From the NCBI GenBank assembly GCA_012032575.1, contig JAAUSP010000444.1:1-6496 (forward strand): a stretch of 6,496 bases of DNA. The letters are read 5' to 3'. Positions 1 through 5,683 of this stretch are shown here, in pieces. The DNA is from Anaerolineales bacterium. Its GTDB lineage: Bacteria > Chloroflexota > Anaerolineae > 4572-78 > J111. Both the position numbers and the translations under genes were made by a program. Below the pieces are notes generated by a model. It ran no database searches. It worked only from the letters and a program-made list of their open reading frames with translations, and was not told the origin of the DNA. How positions within the stretch are numbered: position 1 is the first letter of the stretch; each line of letters opens with the position of its first letter.

Positions 1-219
1 TTGTTCAACAGCGTTCAGCCGCCGCTCGTGAAGCAACGGGCTTTTATGGCTAACACCCGTGAGAATCTAGCCATTATGGGCGCTATGCAATCGATTCAGA
101 ACAAGCAAAATCAAGCTTTGATGCAACAGCTTAACCAGGCCGCCAGATTGCCAGCGCAGGCAGCGCCGGGGGGATTCTTGTCGGTTGAAGATGGTATCTT
201 TTCAGAATTGGAGCAATGA
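1..219 (+). CDS. Small Gln-rich hypothetical protein, possibly 5'-truncated
   Basis: I do not recognise this protein. The frame is open from the first base of the window, which happens to read TTG, so the true start may lie upstream; an internal ATG at 46 is another candidate. The 72 visible residues are rich in Gln, Asn, Ala and Met. A likely helical central stretch (about residues 20-50, with QNKQNQALMQQLNQAARL) is followed by a Pro/Gly turn and an acidic C-terminus. No signal peptide, membrane segment or metal site is visible. The stop is followed after only 3 bases by the next gene, whose ribosome-binding site lies inside this gene's end, so the two are probably cotranscribed and translationally coupled. 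Its position ahead of a serine recombinase suggests a mobile-element gene, but that is inference from context only. Confidence 0.5.
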   Translation: MFNSVQPPLVKQRAFMANTRENLAIMGAMQSIQNKQNQALMQQLNQAARLPAQAAPGGFLSVEDGIFSELEQ

Positions 220-222
220 GCA

Positions 223-513
223 ATGACCCCTAAACCGATGAGTATTATCGAGATTGCGAAATTTTACACGCATCAGTTTAAGGCCGCTGAAGCCCTGGCC
301 GACAACCCAGACGAAATTACCGACTTCCTCAGACTGGTTGAAGCAATTCGACGGGCCAAAGATGAGGGGAAGCGGGACGCGGTTGGTAAACTGATGAATT
401 TACACCTTATGAGTAACCTTGCCCGCACCGACGCCATGTTGTCCTCCCTGGGCCTGTTAAAAGATAAAAATGAAGGGAATGACGATTATGAGTACACAGT
501 TCATAGAATCTAA
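223..513 (+). CDS. Small hypothetical protein upstream of the recombinase
   Basis: This 96-residue soluble protein is one I cannot assign to a family. It looks largely alpha-helical: an N-terminal segment with IIEIAKFYTHQFKAAEAL, then a charged helix around LRLVEAIRRAKDEGKRDAVGKL, then a Met/Leu-rich stretch and an acidic tail (NEGNDDYEY). The ATG at 223 is supported by a GGAG at 210-213, 9 bases upstream; a second ATG at 238 is less well placed. Its last 26 bases overlap the recombinase start at 488 in another frame, so the acidic tail is encoded over the recombinase ribosome-binding site and first codons. That arrangement implies coupled translation. A helper or regulator of the recombinase is possible, but nothing in the sequence demonstrates it. 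Confidence 0.6.
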   Translation: MTPKPMSIIEIAKFYTHQFKAAEALADNPDEITDFLRLVEAIRRAKDEGKRDAVGKLMNLHLMSNLARTDAMLSSLGLLKDKNEGNDDYEYTVHRI

Positions 514-1480
514 ACCAAAGTTGGAGCAATTTACAGTCATCAAGCGGGCCATAATCTACGCCCGCGTAAGCACAGACGATCAAGCCGAAACCGGCACGAG
601 TATAGATAGCCAAGTTGAAAAATCCGTGGCCTATGCTGCCGCTCACAATATGGTTATCGCTGGCATTTTCAAAGAGGATTACACCGGCACTACCTTAGAC
701 CGGCCTGAGCTAAACAAAGTCCGGGCCATGCTTCGATCCGGCCAGGCCGATGTATTGATAGCCTACAAGACAAACCGGCTTGACCGCTCTGAGTGGGGGG
801 TTAATTTGCTGGCCCTGCTGCAAGAACTAAAGGGCTTGGGGGTTGAACTTCACTATAGCCAATCGGGGCGACAAATTAACCTGAGTAATCCGGTTGAAGC
901 GCTCATGCAGTCTATCGAAGGTTGGCAGGCTGGAGAGGACCGTAACGAGATTGTGAGACGGCTAACCGATGGCAAGCAGCACCGGATGAAACAAGGCAGC
1001 GTGATGGTATTTAGCCGCCCGCCCTATGGCTACAAGGTAGTGAAAGAAGATAGGCTTTTTAAGCTGGAAATTGAACCCGATGAGGCCGAAGTGATTCGGA
1101 TGATCTTTCAATGGTACACTGTGGGAATCAATGGCATACCTTTATCACTTGGCAGTATCCAGAAAAAATTAAACGAGATGGGAGTCCCTACTGCCAGTAA
1201 AACAGGTGAGCGCCTGGTGGCACTAAGGCAGGATTCAAATAAGTGGTATCGGTCTGTAATCAATTCGATGTTGCAAAATGAAACCTATGTCGGCACATGG
1301 CGCTATGGTAAGCGCAACAAATCAAGAGAGTTAATCGCCGTCTCAGTCCCAGCTATCATTGACCAAAAACGTTTGAGATTGCCCAAAAACGCGCCGCCCA
1401 TAACCGGCAAAAAAGGGCCGAAATCCTACCCACGAATACCTGATGAGCAAACGTATTACATGCGGATTGTGCAAGCATAA
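488..1480 (+). CDS. Large serine recombinase, N-terminal part (frame broken)
   Basis: This is the catalytic and DNA-binding front of a large serine recombinase, the family that does site-specific integration and excision through a 5'-phosphoserine link. Numbering from ATG 488, the resolvase domain spans about residues 20-165. Visible are YARVS with nucleophile Ser28 and Arg26, the NRLDR motif with Arg97/Arg100, and GEDRNEIVRR with Arg152, matching the family's active-site arginines. The recombinase domain follows from about 177 (RPPYGYKV) to 293 (VPAIIDQ). Start 488 has AAGGG about 10 bases upstream; ATGs at 470 and 479 are less well placed. From about base 1369 this frame departs from the family: the residues after IIDQK are out of frame and end at a chance stop at 1480. 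Restoring one A in the run at 1365-1369 continues the protein as KTFEIAQKRAAHNRQK, the usual helix before the zinc ribbon. Family certain; intactness uncertain. Confidence 0.9.
   Translation: MSTQFIESKPKLEQFTVIKRAIIYARVSTDDQAETGTSIDSQVEKSVAYAAAHNMVIAGIFKEDYTGTTLDRPELNKVRAMLRSGQADVLIAYKTNRLDRSEWGVNLLALLQELKGLGVELHYSQSGRQINLSNPVEALMQSIEGWQAGEDRNEIVRRLTDGKQHRMKQGSVMVFSRPPYGYKVVKEDRLFKLEIEPDEAEVIRMIFQWYTVGINGIPLSLGSIQKKLNEMGVPTASKTGERLVALRQDSNKWYRSVINSMLQNETYVGTWRYGKRNKSRELIAVSVPAIIDQKRLRLPKNAPPITGKKGPKSYPRIPDEQTYYMRIVQA
1365..1369 (+). other. Frame break 1 in recombinase (A5 run)
   Basis: The recombinase homology leaves its frame here. The sequence GACCAAAAACG, read with six A's instead of five, continues as D-Q-K-T-F-E-I-A-Q-K, the expected family sequence after IIDQ. 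This is a single missing A in a homopolymer. A ribosomal slip is unlikely because CAA cannot re-pair well on CCA. Confidence 0.7.
1409..1414 (+). other. Frame break 2 in recombinase (A6 run)
   Basis: The middle frame (AAHNRQK) ends here and homology resumes one frame over as K-G-R-N-P-T-H-E-Y-L. Reading seven A's instead of six before GGGCCG joins them. An extra G in the adjoining GGG would also work. It is the same kind of lesion as the break 45 bases upstream. Confidence 0.7.
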
Positions 1481-2150
1481 GTGTGCTGGAAAGACCGGAA
1501 AAAATGCTTACTATGCTTGCCCTGGCCGGCGTGGTGACGAGGTTTCAAAATGCGCCGCCCCCTATTTCCCGGCTGACAAGATTGACGCTATTGTGTGGAA
1601 ATGGGTTAGAGGCTTTTTTGAAGATGAGGAATTTTTGAGAGAGGCTATAGCCGATTATCAGAGACGCCAAGCCGATATGGTCAAGCCCTTGTTGGACGAA
1701 AGAGATAGTATTGACCGCTCCATAGCCGAAAAAGAACAGGACTTAGCCGATAATCAAAAAGCGCTGAAGCTGCTGGGCGAGAATCCACCTCAACGGACCC
1801 TGGCTAAAATCCTATCCGATCTTGAACTAATCGAAGCGCAACTTGACGGGCTGGAAAAGTTGCAACAAGAAATGGATAAACGAATCGAGATAGCCACCAC
1901 GCAGGCCCGGAATATTCAGGCCGCTTTAGACTGGTTTAGACAGCTTAAAGCCGACCTGGGAGAAGCTTTAGACCTGGCAGACGTAACCTTTACCGACCGC
2001 CGCTTCCTGATAGAACGGCTAAATGTTGAGGCTATCTTGTATGTCGAGAATGGACAGAAGATGGTAGAAACCCGCTGTTACTTGGGGGAACAAACATTCT
2101 TATTGTCCGATAGCTCTTTAGCAATAGTTGGGGGCTTAATTTCATCCTGA
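1443..2150 (+). CDS. Large serine recombinase, C-terminal part (zinc ribbon and coiled coil)
   Basis: This is the rest of the same recombinase, not a separate gene. ATG 1443 is an internal Met: the frame is already homologous upstream, reading GRNPTHEYLMSKRITCG from about 1416, which is the standard entry to the recombinase zinc ribbon. From Met1443, the ribbon cysteines are Cys7/Cys10 and Cys26/Cys37. A long charged coiled coil follows (about residues 75-155, with repeated Glu/Lys/Leu heptads such as LELIEAQLDGLEKLQQEMDK), then a beta-rich end that includes TDRRFLIERLNVEAILYV. In large serine recombinases the zinc ribbon reads the att site and the coiled coil controls integration versus excision. 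Joined to the N-terminal part by adding one A at 1365-1369 and one at 1409-1414, the span 488-2150 becomes exactly 555 codons. No ribosome-binding site supports independent translation here. Confidence 0.85.
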   Translation: MSKRITCGLCKHKCAGKTGKNAYYACPGRRGDEVSKCAAPYFPADKIDAIVWKWVRGFFEDEEFLREAIADYQRRQADMVKPLLDERDSIDRSIAEKEQDLADNQKALKLLGENPPQRTLAKILSDLELIEAQLDGLEKLQQEMDKRIEIATTQARNIQAALDWFRQLKADLGEALDLADVTFTDRRFLIERLNVEAILYVENGQKMVETRCYLGEQTFLLSDSSLAIVGGLISS

Positions 2151-2211
2151 CCGGAATTATAAGGCCGAGAGGAAAAGATAAAAATGGCAGGTCGGGAAGC
2201 AGGAAGCCTGT

Positions 2212-3330
2212 TTAGTAGCCCTGCCACCAATCCTTGCGCGAACGGGGGTCCATAAAAGCGCCGCGATCTCTGATGGCCACGCCGATTTCGGTACTCAACG
2301 CTGTGCCGAGGGCTTGATTGTTGCGCAGCGCCGGCAGGTTAAGTGGCTCGACCCGCATGCCATCGGCTTTGACCCGACTCTGGTACAGCGCCAGCAGGTT
2401 GGGGTCAACGCAGATATTCTCAATGTGAACCGCGTAACCAAACGCCACCGTATCCTGACGAATGTAGCTCAGGGTAATCCGCTGTTCTTCGGCGTAGAGC
2501 ACCAAAGCTCTATAGCCGCCGCCGTAAATATCGGCGCTGCGTTCCGGGATGTAAATGGGATCGCCGGGCGTAGTTTTCAAACTCATGAAGGTGACCGCTG
2601 GATTGGTAATAGGCAGGCCAGGACAGCCATGCGTACCACATGCCCAATCCCAATTATTGACCCGATAAACGGCGTTGATCCCCGGAAATTTATTCGGCTC
2701 AAACAGGCCGGCCAACTGCGGCGCGACCGGGTCGGTGTCACCGTTGTAATTCACCAGACGGAGCTCGCCGGCGGTAAGATTGTAGCCCCGCAGCGACAAA
2801 TTCAGATCGCCGTGCAGATAATCGGGGTGGTTGGCAGGGTTGCCATCTACCGGGATCAGGCTGTAGACAGCGTCGGAGGTAACGGGGCAAACCGGCGGCG
2901 GGGATTTCAGCACCAGCGGCAGGTAACTATACCAGGTTGCCTGGATGGTAAAAGTAAACGCCGGGCTGGCATACGCGCTGGCGTTCCCGGCGGCGTCAAT
3001 CGTTCGTACCGTCCAGGTAAAGATACCATTGGATAAATAAGTGATGGGGGTAAAAGATGACTCAGTTGTGGTAATAACCAGGGTTTCCACCGGTCCGGTG
3101 ATGACCAGGGTGTAGCTGATAGGGCTTGGGCCTGCATCAGTCCAGTCAAAACCGGGTTTAAAATCGGCCACGGTAGCCCCCTGAACAGGGTTTAACAAGA
3201 CAGGCGGGCTGACATCCAGGCTGGTGATGGGGGCTTCGGCCTGAACCGACACCATCAACGGTAAAGATAGAGCGATACCCAGAATGAGAACGAGGCAGAA
3301 CAGGACTGCGAGACGTGGCAGGGTCTTCAT
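2212..3330 (-). CDS. Secreted Ig/FN3-like domain protein with YLPLVLK linker
   Basis: A 372-residue exported protein of unknown function. A signal peptide covers residues 1-31: Lys2/Arg6, a Leu/Val/Ile-rich core, then SVQA before EAP as a likely signal peptidase I site. Residues about 42-130 look like one Ig/FN3-type beta-sandwich (PPVLLNPVQGATV at its start; FTWTVRTIDAAGNAS near its end). Residues 133-142 (WYSYLPLVLK) then Pro-rich SPPPVCP match a linker I associate with Chloroflexota surface proteins. The remaining ~220 residues form a domain I cannot name, with Cys148, Cys231, Cys236 and Cys307 and an Arg/Asp-rich end (AIRDRGAFMDPRSRKDWW) that I recall, unverified, from other Chloroflexota proteins. 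No metalloenzyme motif or C-terminal anchor is visible. A weak AGGGA precedes the start closely. It is convergent with the recombinase and downstream of the ABM gene. Confidence 0.85.
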   Translation of the reverse strand: MKTLPRLAVLFCLVLILGIALSLPLMVSVQAEAPITSLDVSPPVLLNPVQGATVADFKPGFDWTDAGPSPISYTLVITGPVETLVITTTESSFTPITYLSNGIFTWTVRTIDAAGNASAYASPAFTFTIQATWYSYLPLVLKSPPPVCPVTSDAVYSLIPVDGNPANHPDYLHGDLNLSLRGYNLTAGELRLVNYNGDTDPVAPQLAGLFEPNKFPGINAVYRVNNWDWACGTHGCPGLPITNPAVTFMSLKTTPGDPIYIPERSADIYGGGYRALVLYAEEQRITLSYIRQDTVAFGYAVHIENICVDPNLLALYQSRVKADGMRVEPLNLPALRNNQALGTALSTEIGVAIRDRGAFMDPRSRKDWWQGY

Positions 3331-3380
3331 CGTCCCTATTTTACCCCATTTGACCCAAACTTATAAGCCTTACTTAAGGA

Positions 3381-3688
3381 CTAATCTTTTTCTGATATGA
3401 TCTCAAAGGTTTCAACCTGATTGGGCCGGACAAAAATCTCCGCTGAAAGCGTGCGCGGGCCGGCATGTTTGGCAGTGAAAGTATCGGCCTTGACCCAGGC
3501 TTCGAAGTCGGCCTGGCTTTCCCAGAGAGTCAACACAATATAGGGATCACCCGGCTGGCCGGGCCGCAAAAGTTGAACCCGCCGAAAACCCGGCTGCTGA
3601 TCCACCTGGCGGGGCCGATTTTTACCCGGGTTTCAAACTGCTCGGCAAATTCAGGCTTGACAAAAAAGCGGTTCATGACGACAAACAA
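3381..3688 (-). CDS. IsdG/HmoA-like ABM-domain monooxygenase (one frameshift)
   Basis: A small ferredoxin-fold protein of the antibiotic biosynthesis monooxygenase superfamily, closest in pattern to heme-degrading IsdG/HmoA. The uninterrupted part reads from the VDQQPGF motif to the end (3381 to about 3611). The missing N-terminus lies upstream in another frame: MFVVMNRFFVKPEFAEQFE from a TTG at 3688, with GGAG 7 bases upstream. Adding one A (T on the plus strand) to the run at 3619-3623 joins the parts as VKNRPRQVDQ and gives 102 residues, the normal family length. The rebuilt protein has Asn6, Trp65 and His75. Their spacing closely matches the IsdG/IsdI catalytic Asn-Trp-His set (about 60 and 10 residues apart), suggesting heme binding or cleavage, though many ABM proteins have other or unknown substrates. 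Without correction only a 74-residue fragment would be called. Confidence 0.8.
3619..3623 (-). other. Frame break in ABM gene (T5 run, A5 on coding strand)
   Basis: On the coding strand GTAAAAATCGG needs one more A to read V-K-N-R-P-R-Q-V-D-Q and join both halves of the ABM domain. It is the third single missing A/T in the window, with the same signature as the recombinase breaks. Confidence 0.7.
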
Positions 3689-3704
3689 ATTCAGACTCCG
3701 TGGG

Positions 3705-3895
3705 GAAGGCTGAGGTTGAACTAAAGAGCCTCAGACCAACTATGTCTCCGTAGCAGATACCTCTGAGGAAGTCATGTCATTCCGACCGCAGGGAGGAATC
3801 TTCGTTACCACTGCCCAAGATGTTACCACGAACAAGAGGATTTCTCGCTGACGCTCGAAATGACAGCCTTAGCCTCAGCCTTAGCCTCAGCCTTC
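3705..3895. repeat. Nested inverted-repeat element (REP/MITE-like)
   Basis: This fills the gap between the ABM gene and yciH. An 11-bp perfect inverted repeat (GAAGGCTGAGG at 3705-3715, CCTCAGCCTTC at 3885-3895) bounds it. Inside is an imperfect pair: TGTCATTCCGA (3775-3785) against TCGAAATGACA (3855-3865), 10 of 11 complementary, with similarity extending inward to GGAATC and GATTTCTC. A 12-bp unit AGCCTTAGCCTC is repeated about 2.5 times at 3865-3894. No open frame with coding character and no clear target duplication are visible. It lies one base from the yciH stop. Best read as non-autonomous repeat DNA between genes. Confidence 0.6.
3865..3894. repeat. 12-bp tandem repeat, about 2.5 copies
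   Basis: AGCCTTAGCCTC occurs at 3865-3876 and 3877-3888, followed by AGCCTT. It is built of alternating AGCCTT and AGCCTC hexamers, and its inverted sequence reappears at 3706-3715. It immediately precedes the stop of the minus-strand yciH gene. Confidence 0.8.
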
Positions 3896-3896
3896 T

Positions 3897-4262
3897 TCAT
3901 CCGCCGGCCAATTTCACCTTATACCCCAGCGCCTTGAGTTTTTCGGCTATTTTATCCCGATGATCGCCCTGGACTTCGATAATTTGTTGGCCCTCTTCCT
4001 GTTTGACCGTGCCGCCCGCGCCGCACAAGGCTTTGAGCGTTTTGGACAGTTCGGTCAGATCCGCTTCGGTCAGGGCAAACCCGGAGACGCTCGTGACCGT
4101 TTTGCCGCCGCGCCCTTTTTTATCGCGCATCACCTTCAGGTTTTGCTGCTGCGGCGGCAACGAACTCCGTCGCCCCATCGGTATATCGGGTTGTTTACGT
4201 TCATCCCCACTACGAGTCGAATAAACCAATTTACTATTTTTGGATGAATTCGCCATCTTCAT
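3897..4262 (-). CDS. yciH: YciH/SUI1 family translation initiation factor (eIF1-like)
   Basis: A 121-residue homologue of bacterial YciH and eukaryotic/archaeal eIF1 (SUI1), a ribosome-associated protein thought to affect initiation fidelity. The N-terminus carries the YciH signature SKLVYSTRSGDE (about residues 10-21), followed by a basic, Gln/Pro-rich linker. The SUI1 domain occupies about 50-121: DKKGRGGKTVTSVSGF, the Cys-Gly-rich loop KALCGAGGTVK, and the C-terminal IEVQGDHRDKIAEKL ending in KVKLAGG, as in E. coli YciH. Length is slightly above the roughly 108 of E. coli. Two starts are possible, ATG 4262 and ATG 4256; the latter gives the more typical N-terminus (MANSSKNSKLVYS), but neither has a strong ribosome-binding site. 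It sits 58 bases downstream of the metallopeptidase on the same strand and may be cotranscribed. The family call is secure. Confidence 0.93.
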   Translation of the reverse strand: MKMANSSKNSKLVYSTRSGDERKQPDIPMGRRSSLPPQQQNLKVMRDKKGRGGKTVTSVSGFALTEADLTELSKTLKALCGAGGTVKQEEGQQIIEVQGDHRDKIAEKLKALGYKVKLAGG

Positions 4263-4295
4263 TCACAATTCATACCGCAAGGGTATCCCTTTGGG

Positions 4296-4323
4296 ACAAT
4301 TGACAATTCACAATTCACAATTA
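4296..4323. repeat. Heptamer tandem repeat ACAATTN, 4 copies
   Basis: Four consecutive 7-bp units, ACAATTG, ACAATTC, ACAATTC and ACAATTA, occupy 4296-4323. A fifth, isolated ACAATTC lies at 4265-4271, just upstream of yciH. The last unit overlaps the end of the metallopeptidase and supplies its TAA stop on the minus strand. A short AAGGG/CCCTT hairpin (about 4279-4291) lies between the isolated unit and the array. Confidence 0.85.
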
Positions 4324-4704
4324 GTACGCGCCCAAATCGCGCAGCCGGTCGTCGCTGATGCCAAAATGGTGGGCTATTTCGTGCTTGACGGTATGCTGCA
4401 CCCGCTGGATCACCTCGGCGGGGGTGCGGCATACCTGCTCGATGCTCAGGCGATAGATGGTAATTTTATCGGGCAGGACCATACCGTAATGGCTCGACCG
4501 CTTGGTGAGAGGGATACCATGATACAGACCAAACAAAAGCTGGCCCGGTTTCAGCCCCACCGACTGCCGTTCCGCTTCGCTCGGCCAATCGGCCACCACC
4601 ACCTCAATATTCTGCAACTGCTGCCGAAAGAATTCCGGCAAATCATCCAGCGCCTGCCCGACCAGTTGCTCAAACTCTGCCACGGTGAATTTTTGGTTTG
4701 TCAT
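4321..4704 (-). CDS. Zincin-like metallopeptidase family protein
   Basis: A 127-residue cytoplasmic protein of the small zincin-like metallopeptidase family (Pfam Zincin_1 type) common in Actinobacteria and Chloroflexota. Near the C-terminus it carries HEIAHHFGISDDRLRDLGAY: the HExxH zinc/catalytic motif and, in the HExxHxxGxxD pattern, an Asp as likely third ligand. The N-terminus (FTVAEFEQLVGQALDDLPE) and central region (LFGLYHGIPLTKR, then LPDKITIYR) also fit the family. No signal peptide is present, and the physiological substrate is unknown for the family. ATG 4704 is chosen over the adjoining TTG at 4707 because GAGG lies 4 bases upstream of it. It ends inside the heptamer repeat, and yciH follows after 58 bases on the same strand. 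Length is typical and no key residue is missing. Confidence 0.9.
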   Translation of the reverse strand: MTNQKFTVAEFEQLVGQALDDLPEFFRQQLQNIEVVVADWPSEAERQSVGLKPGQLLFGLYHGIPLTKRSSHYGMVLPDKITIYRLSIEQVCRTPAEVIQRVQHTVKHEIAHHFGISDDRLRDLGAY

Positions 4705-4964
4705 CAAGCCTCAATCCCAAGTCAAAATTTCTCTTTGAACCCTGGTTAATTGACTAATTTAACCTTATGGCTCAAATTAACCGCTGAGAGATTTAAAAAA
4801 TCTCCGCACGCTTCACTGTCGGTCAATCTACGCTGCTATTGTATGTGAAAAAGGGGAAAACGGAAACCACCAATCCCCATTTTGTTGCCGGCAATTGAGG
4901 ATTAGCCTTTTTCATGCTACACTGCCCGGCAGATTTTAACACCATGAACAGGAGTACGGGCTAC
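4705..4964. other. Divergent intergenic region
   Basis: About 260 bases separate the minus-strand metallopeptidase from the plus-strand transglutaminase-like gene, so promoters for both directions should lie here. It is AT-richer than the flanks. It holds an AT-rich 7-bp hairpin (GAGATTT/AAATCTC, 4788-4804) and a GGGG...CCCC pairing (4853-4856 with 4875-4878). An open plus frame runs in from 4914, but the start evidence favours 4965. No small gene is supported. Confidence 0.5.
4895..4923 (+). promoter_or_regulatory. Candidate sigma-70 type promoter for the transglutaminase-like gene
   Basis: TTGAGG at 4895-4900 and TACACT at 4918-4923 are separated by 17 bases, each matching 4 of 6 consensus positions. 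Transcription would begin near 4930, leaving about 35 bases before the ATG at 4965. This would exclude the upstream ATG at 4914 as the start. The match is by eye only and the phylum's promoter consensus may differ. Confidence 0.3.
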
Positions 4965-5651
4965 ATGAAATCACCCACCGCAGATTTTCAGCCTTATTTG
5001 CAGCCCACCTATTTTATAGACAGCGACTCGCCCGCCATCATCGAATTTGCTCACACCACTGCCGCCGGCGGCCAAACCGACATCGAAAAAGCGGTCAAGC
5101 TTTACTACGCCGTGCGCGATCAGATCCGCTACCGCATCTACGGCATCGTCTTTGAACCATACATCTTCAAGGCCAGCACCGCCCTCGCGGAAAAGATCAG
5201 TTTTTGTATGCCCAAAGCCGGGCTGCTGGCGGCGGCGGCGCGGGTGCTCGGTATTCCCAGCCGGCTTGGCTTTGCCGATGTGCGCAATCACCTCAGCACC
5301 CAACGCCTGCTCAACCTGATGCGGACTGATGTGTTTATCTGTCACGGCTACACCGAGCTGTTCCTGGCCGGACGCTGGGTTAAAGCCACGCCGACCTTCA
5401 ACCTGTCGCTGTGCCAGAAATTCGGCGTGCTGCCGTTGGAGTTTGACGGGCAGCGCGACTCCCTCTTCCACCCCTTCGACGCCCAGGGCCAGCAGCACAT
5501 GGAATACCTGCGCCATCACGGTCATTTTGCCGACCTGCCCTTCGAGCAGGTGATGGCCGCGCTGGTTGAAGGCTATCCGCACCTGTTGGGTCCCCACGGC
5601 TCCGGCTGGCCCGACGGCGATTTCGAGCGGGAGGCCGCAAGAAATGGGTAA
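4965..5651 (+). CDS. Transglutaminase-like domain protein
   Basis: A 228-residue cytoplasmic protein with a transglutaminase/cysteine-protease-like core. An N-terminal segment (YLQPTYFIDSDSPAIIEFA) precedes an amphipathic helix (KAVKLYYAVRDQIRY). The Cys motif is FCMPKAGLLAAAARVLGIPSRLGF with Cys81, the His motif HGYTELFLAGRWVKATPTFN with His127. The position usually held by the catalytic Asp in classical members is Thr142 here, which I recall as normal for this widespread WVKATPxFN subfamily. The C-terminal part (LEFDGQRDSLFHPFDAQGQQHMEYL) is also typical of it. The substrate is unknown. ATG 4965 is chosen because AGGAG lies at 4950-4954, 10 bases upstream; ATGs at 4914 and 4944 would only add unconserved residues. 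It is followed after 179 repeat-rich bases by the FAD oxidoreductase on the same strand, with no sign of coupling. Confidence 0.85.
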   Translation: MKSPTADFQPYLQPTYFIDSDSPAIIEFAHTTAAGGQTDIEKAVKLYYAVRDQIRYRIYGIVFEPYIFKASTALAEKISFCMPKAGLLAAAARVLGIPSRLGFADVRNHLSTQRLLNLMRTDVFICHGYTELFLAGRWVKATPTFNLSLCQKFGVLPLEFDGQRDSLFHPFDAQGQQHMEYLRHHGHFADLPFEQVMAALVEGYPHLLGPHGSGWPDGDFEREAARNG

Positions 5652-5683
5652 TTGCTCAATCCTGATGTCATCCATCGACAAGC

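Noticed and set aside
1365..1414. Programmed -1 ribosomal frameshifting at the two A-runs in the recombinase
   Set aside because: Two successive shifts within 50 bases would be needed, the zero-frame codons (CAA AAA) do not form a classical tandem slippery site, and the family is not known to use frameshifting. The ABM gene shows the same loss.
2197..2213. Stem CAGG-AAG-CCTG as a terminator between the recombinase and the secreted gene
   Set aside because: The core stem is only 4 GC-containing pairs plus weak extensions, only three T's follow, and it overlaps the stop codon of the opposite gene.
2314..3036. Long plus-strand open frame opposite the secreted protein
   Set aside because: It is antisense to a protein with a clear signal peptide and domain pattern; the translation shows no recognisable motif.
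4296..4323. Heptamer array as a CRISPR-like or iteron origin structure
   Set aside because: Units are 7 bp with no spacers, too short for CRISPR; no replication initiator gene or DnaA-box cluster is nearby.
4240..4749. Plus-strand open frame opposite the metallopeptidase
   Set aside because: It is antisense to the HExxH protein and has no family features; its N-terminal part crosses the heptamer repeat.
4788..4804. GAGATTT/AAATCTC hairpin as a terminator
   Set aside because: It is AT-rich with a 3-base loop and lies in a divergent region where no transcript is expected to end.
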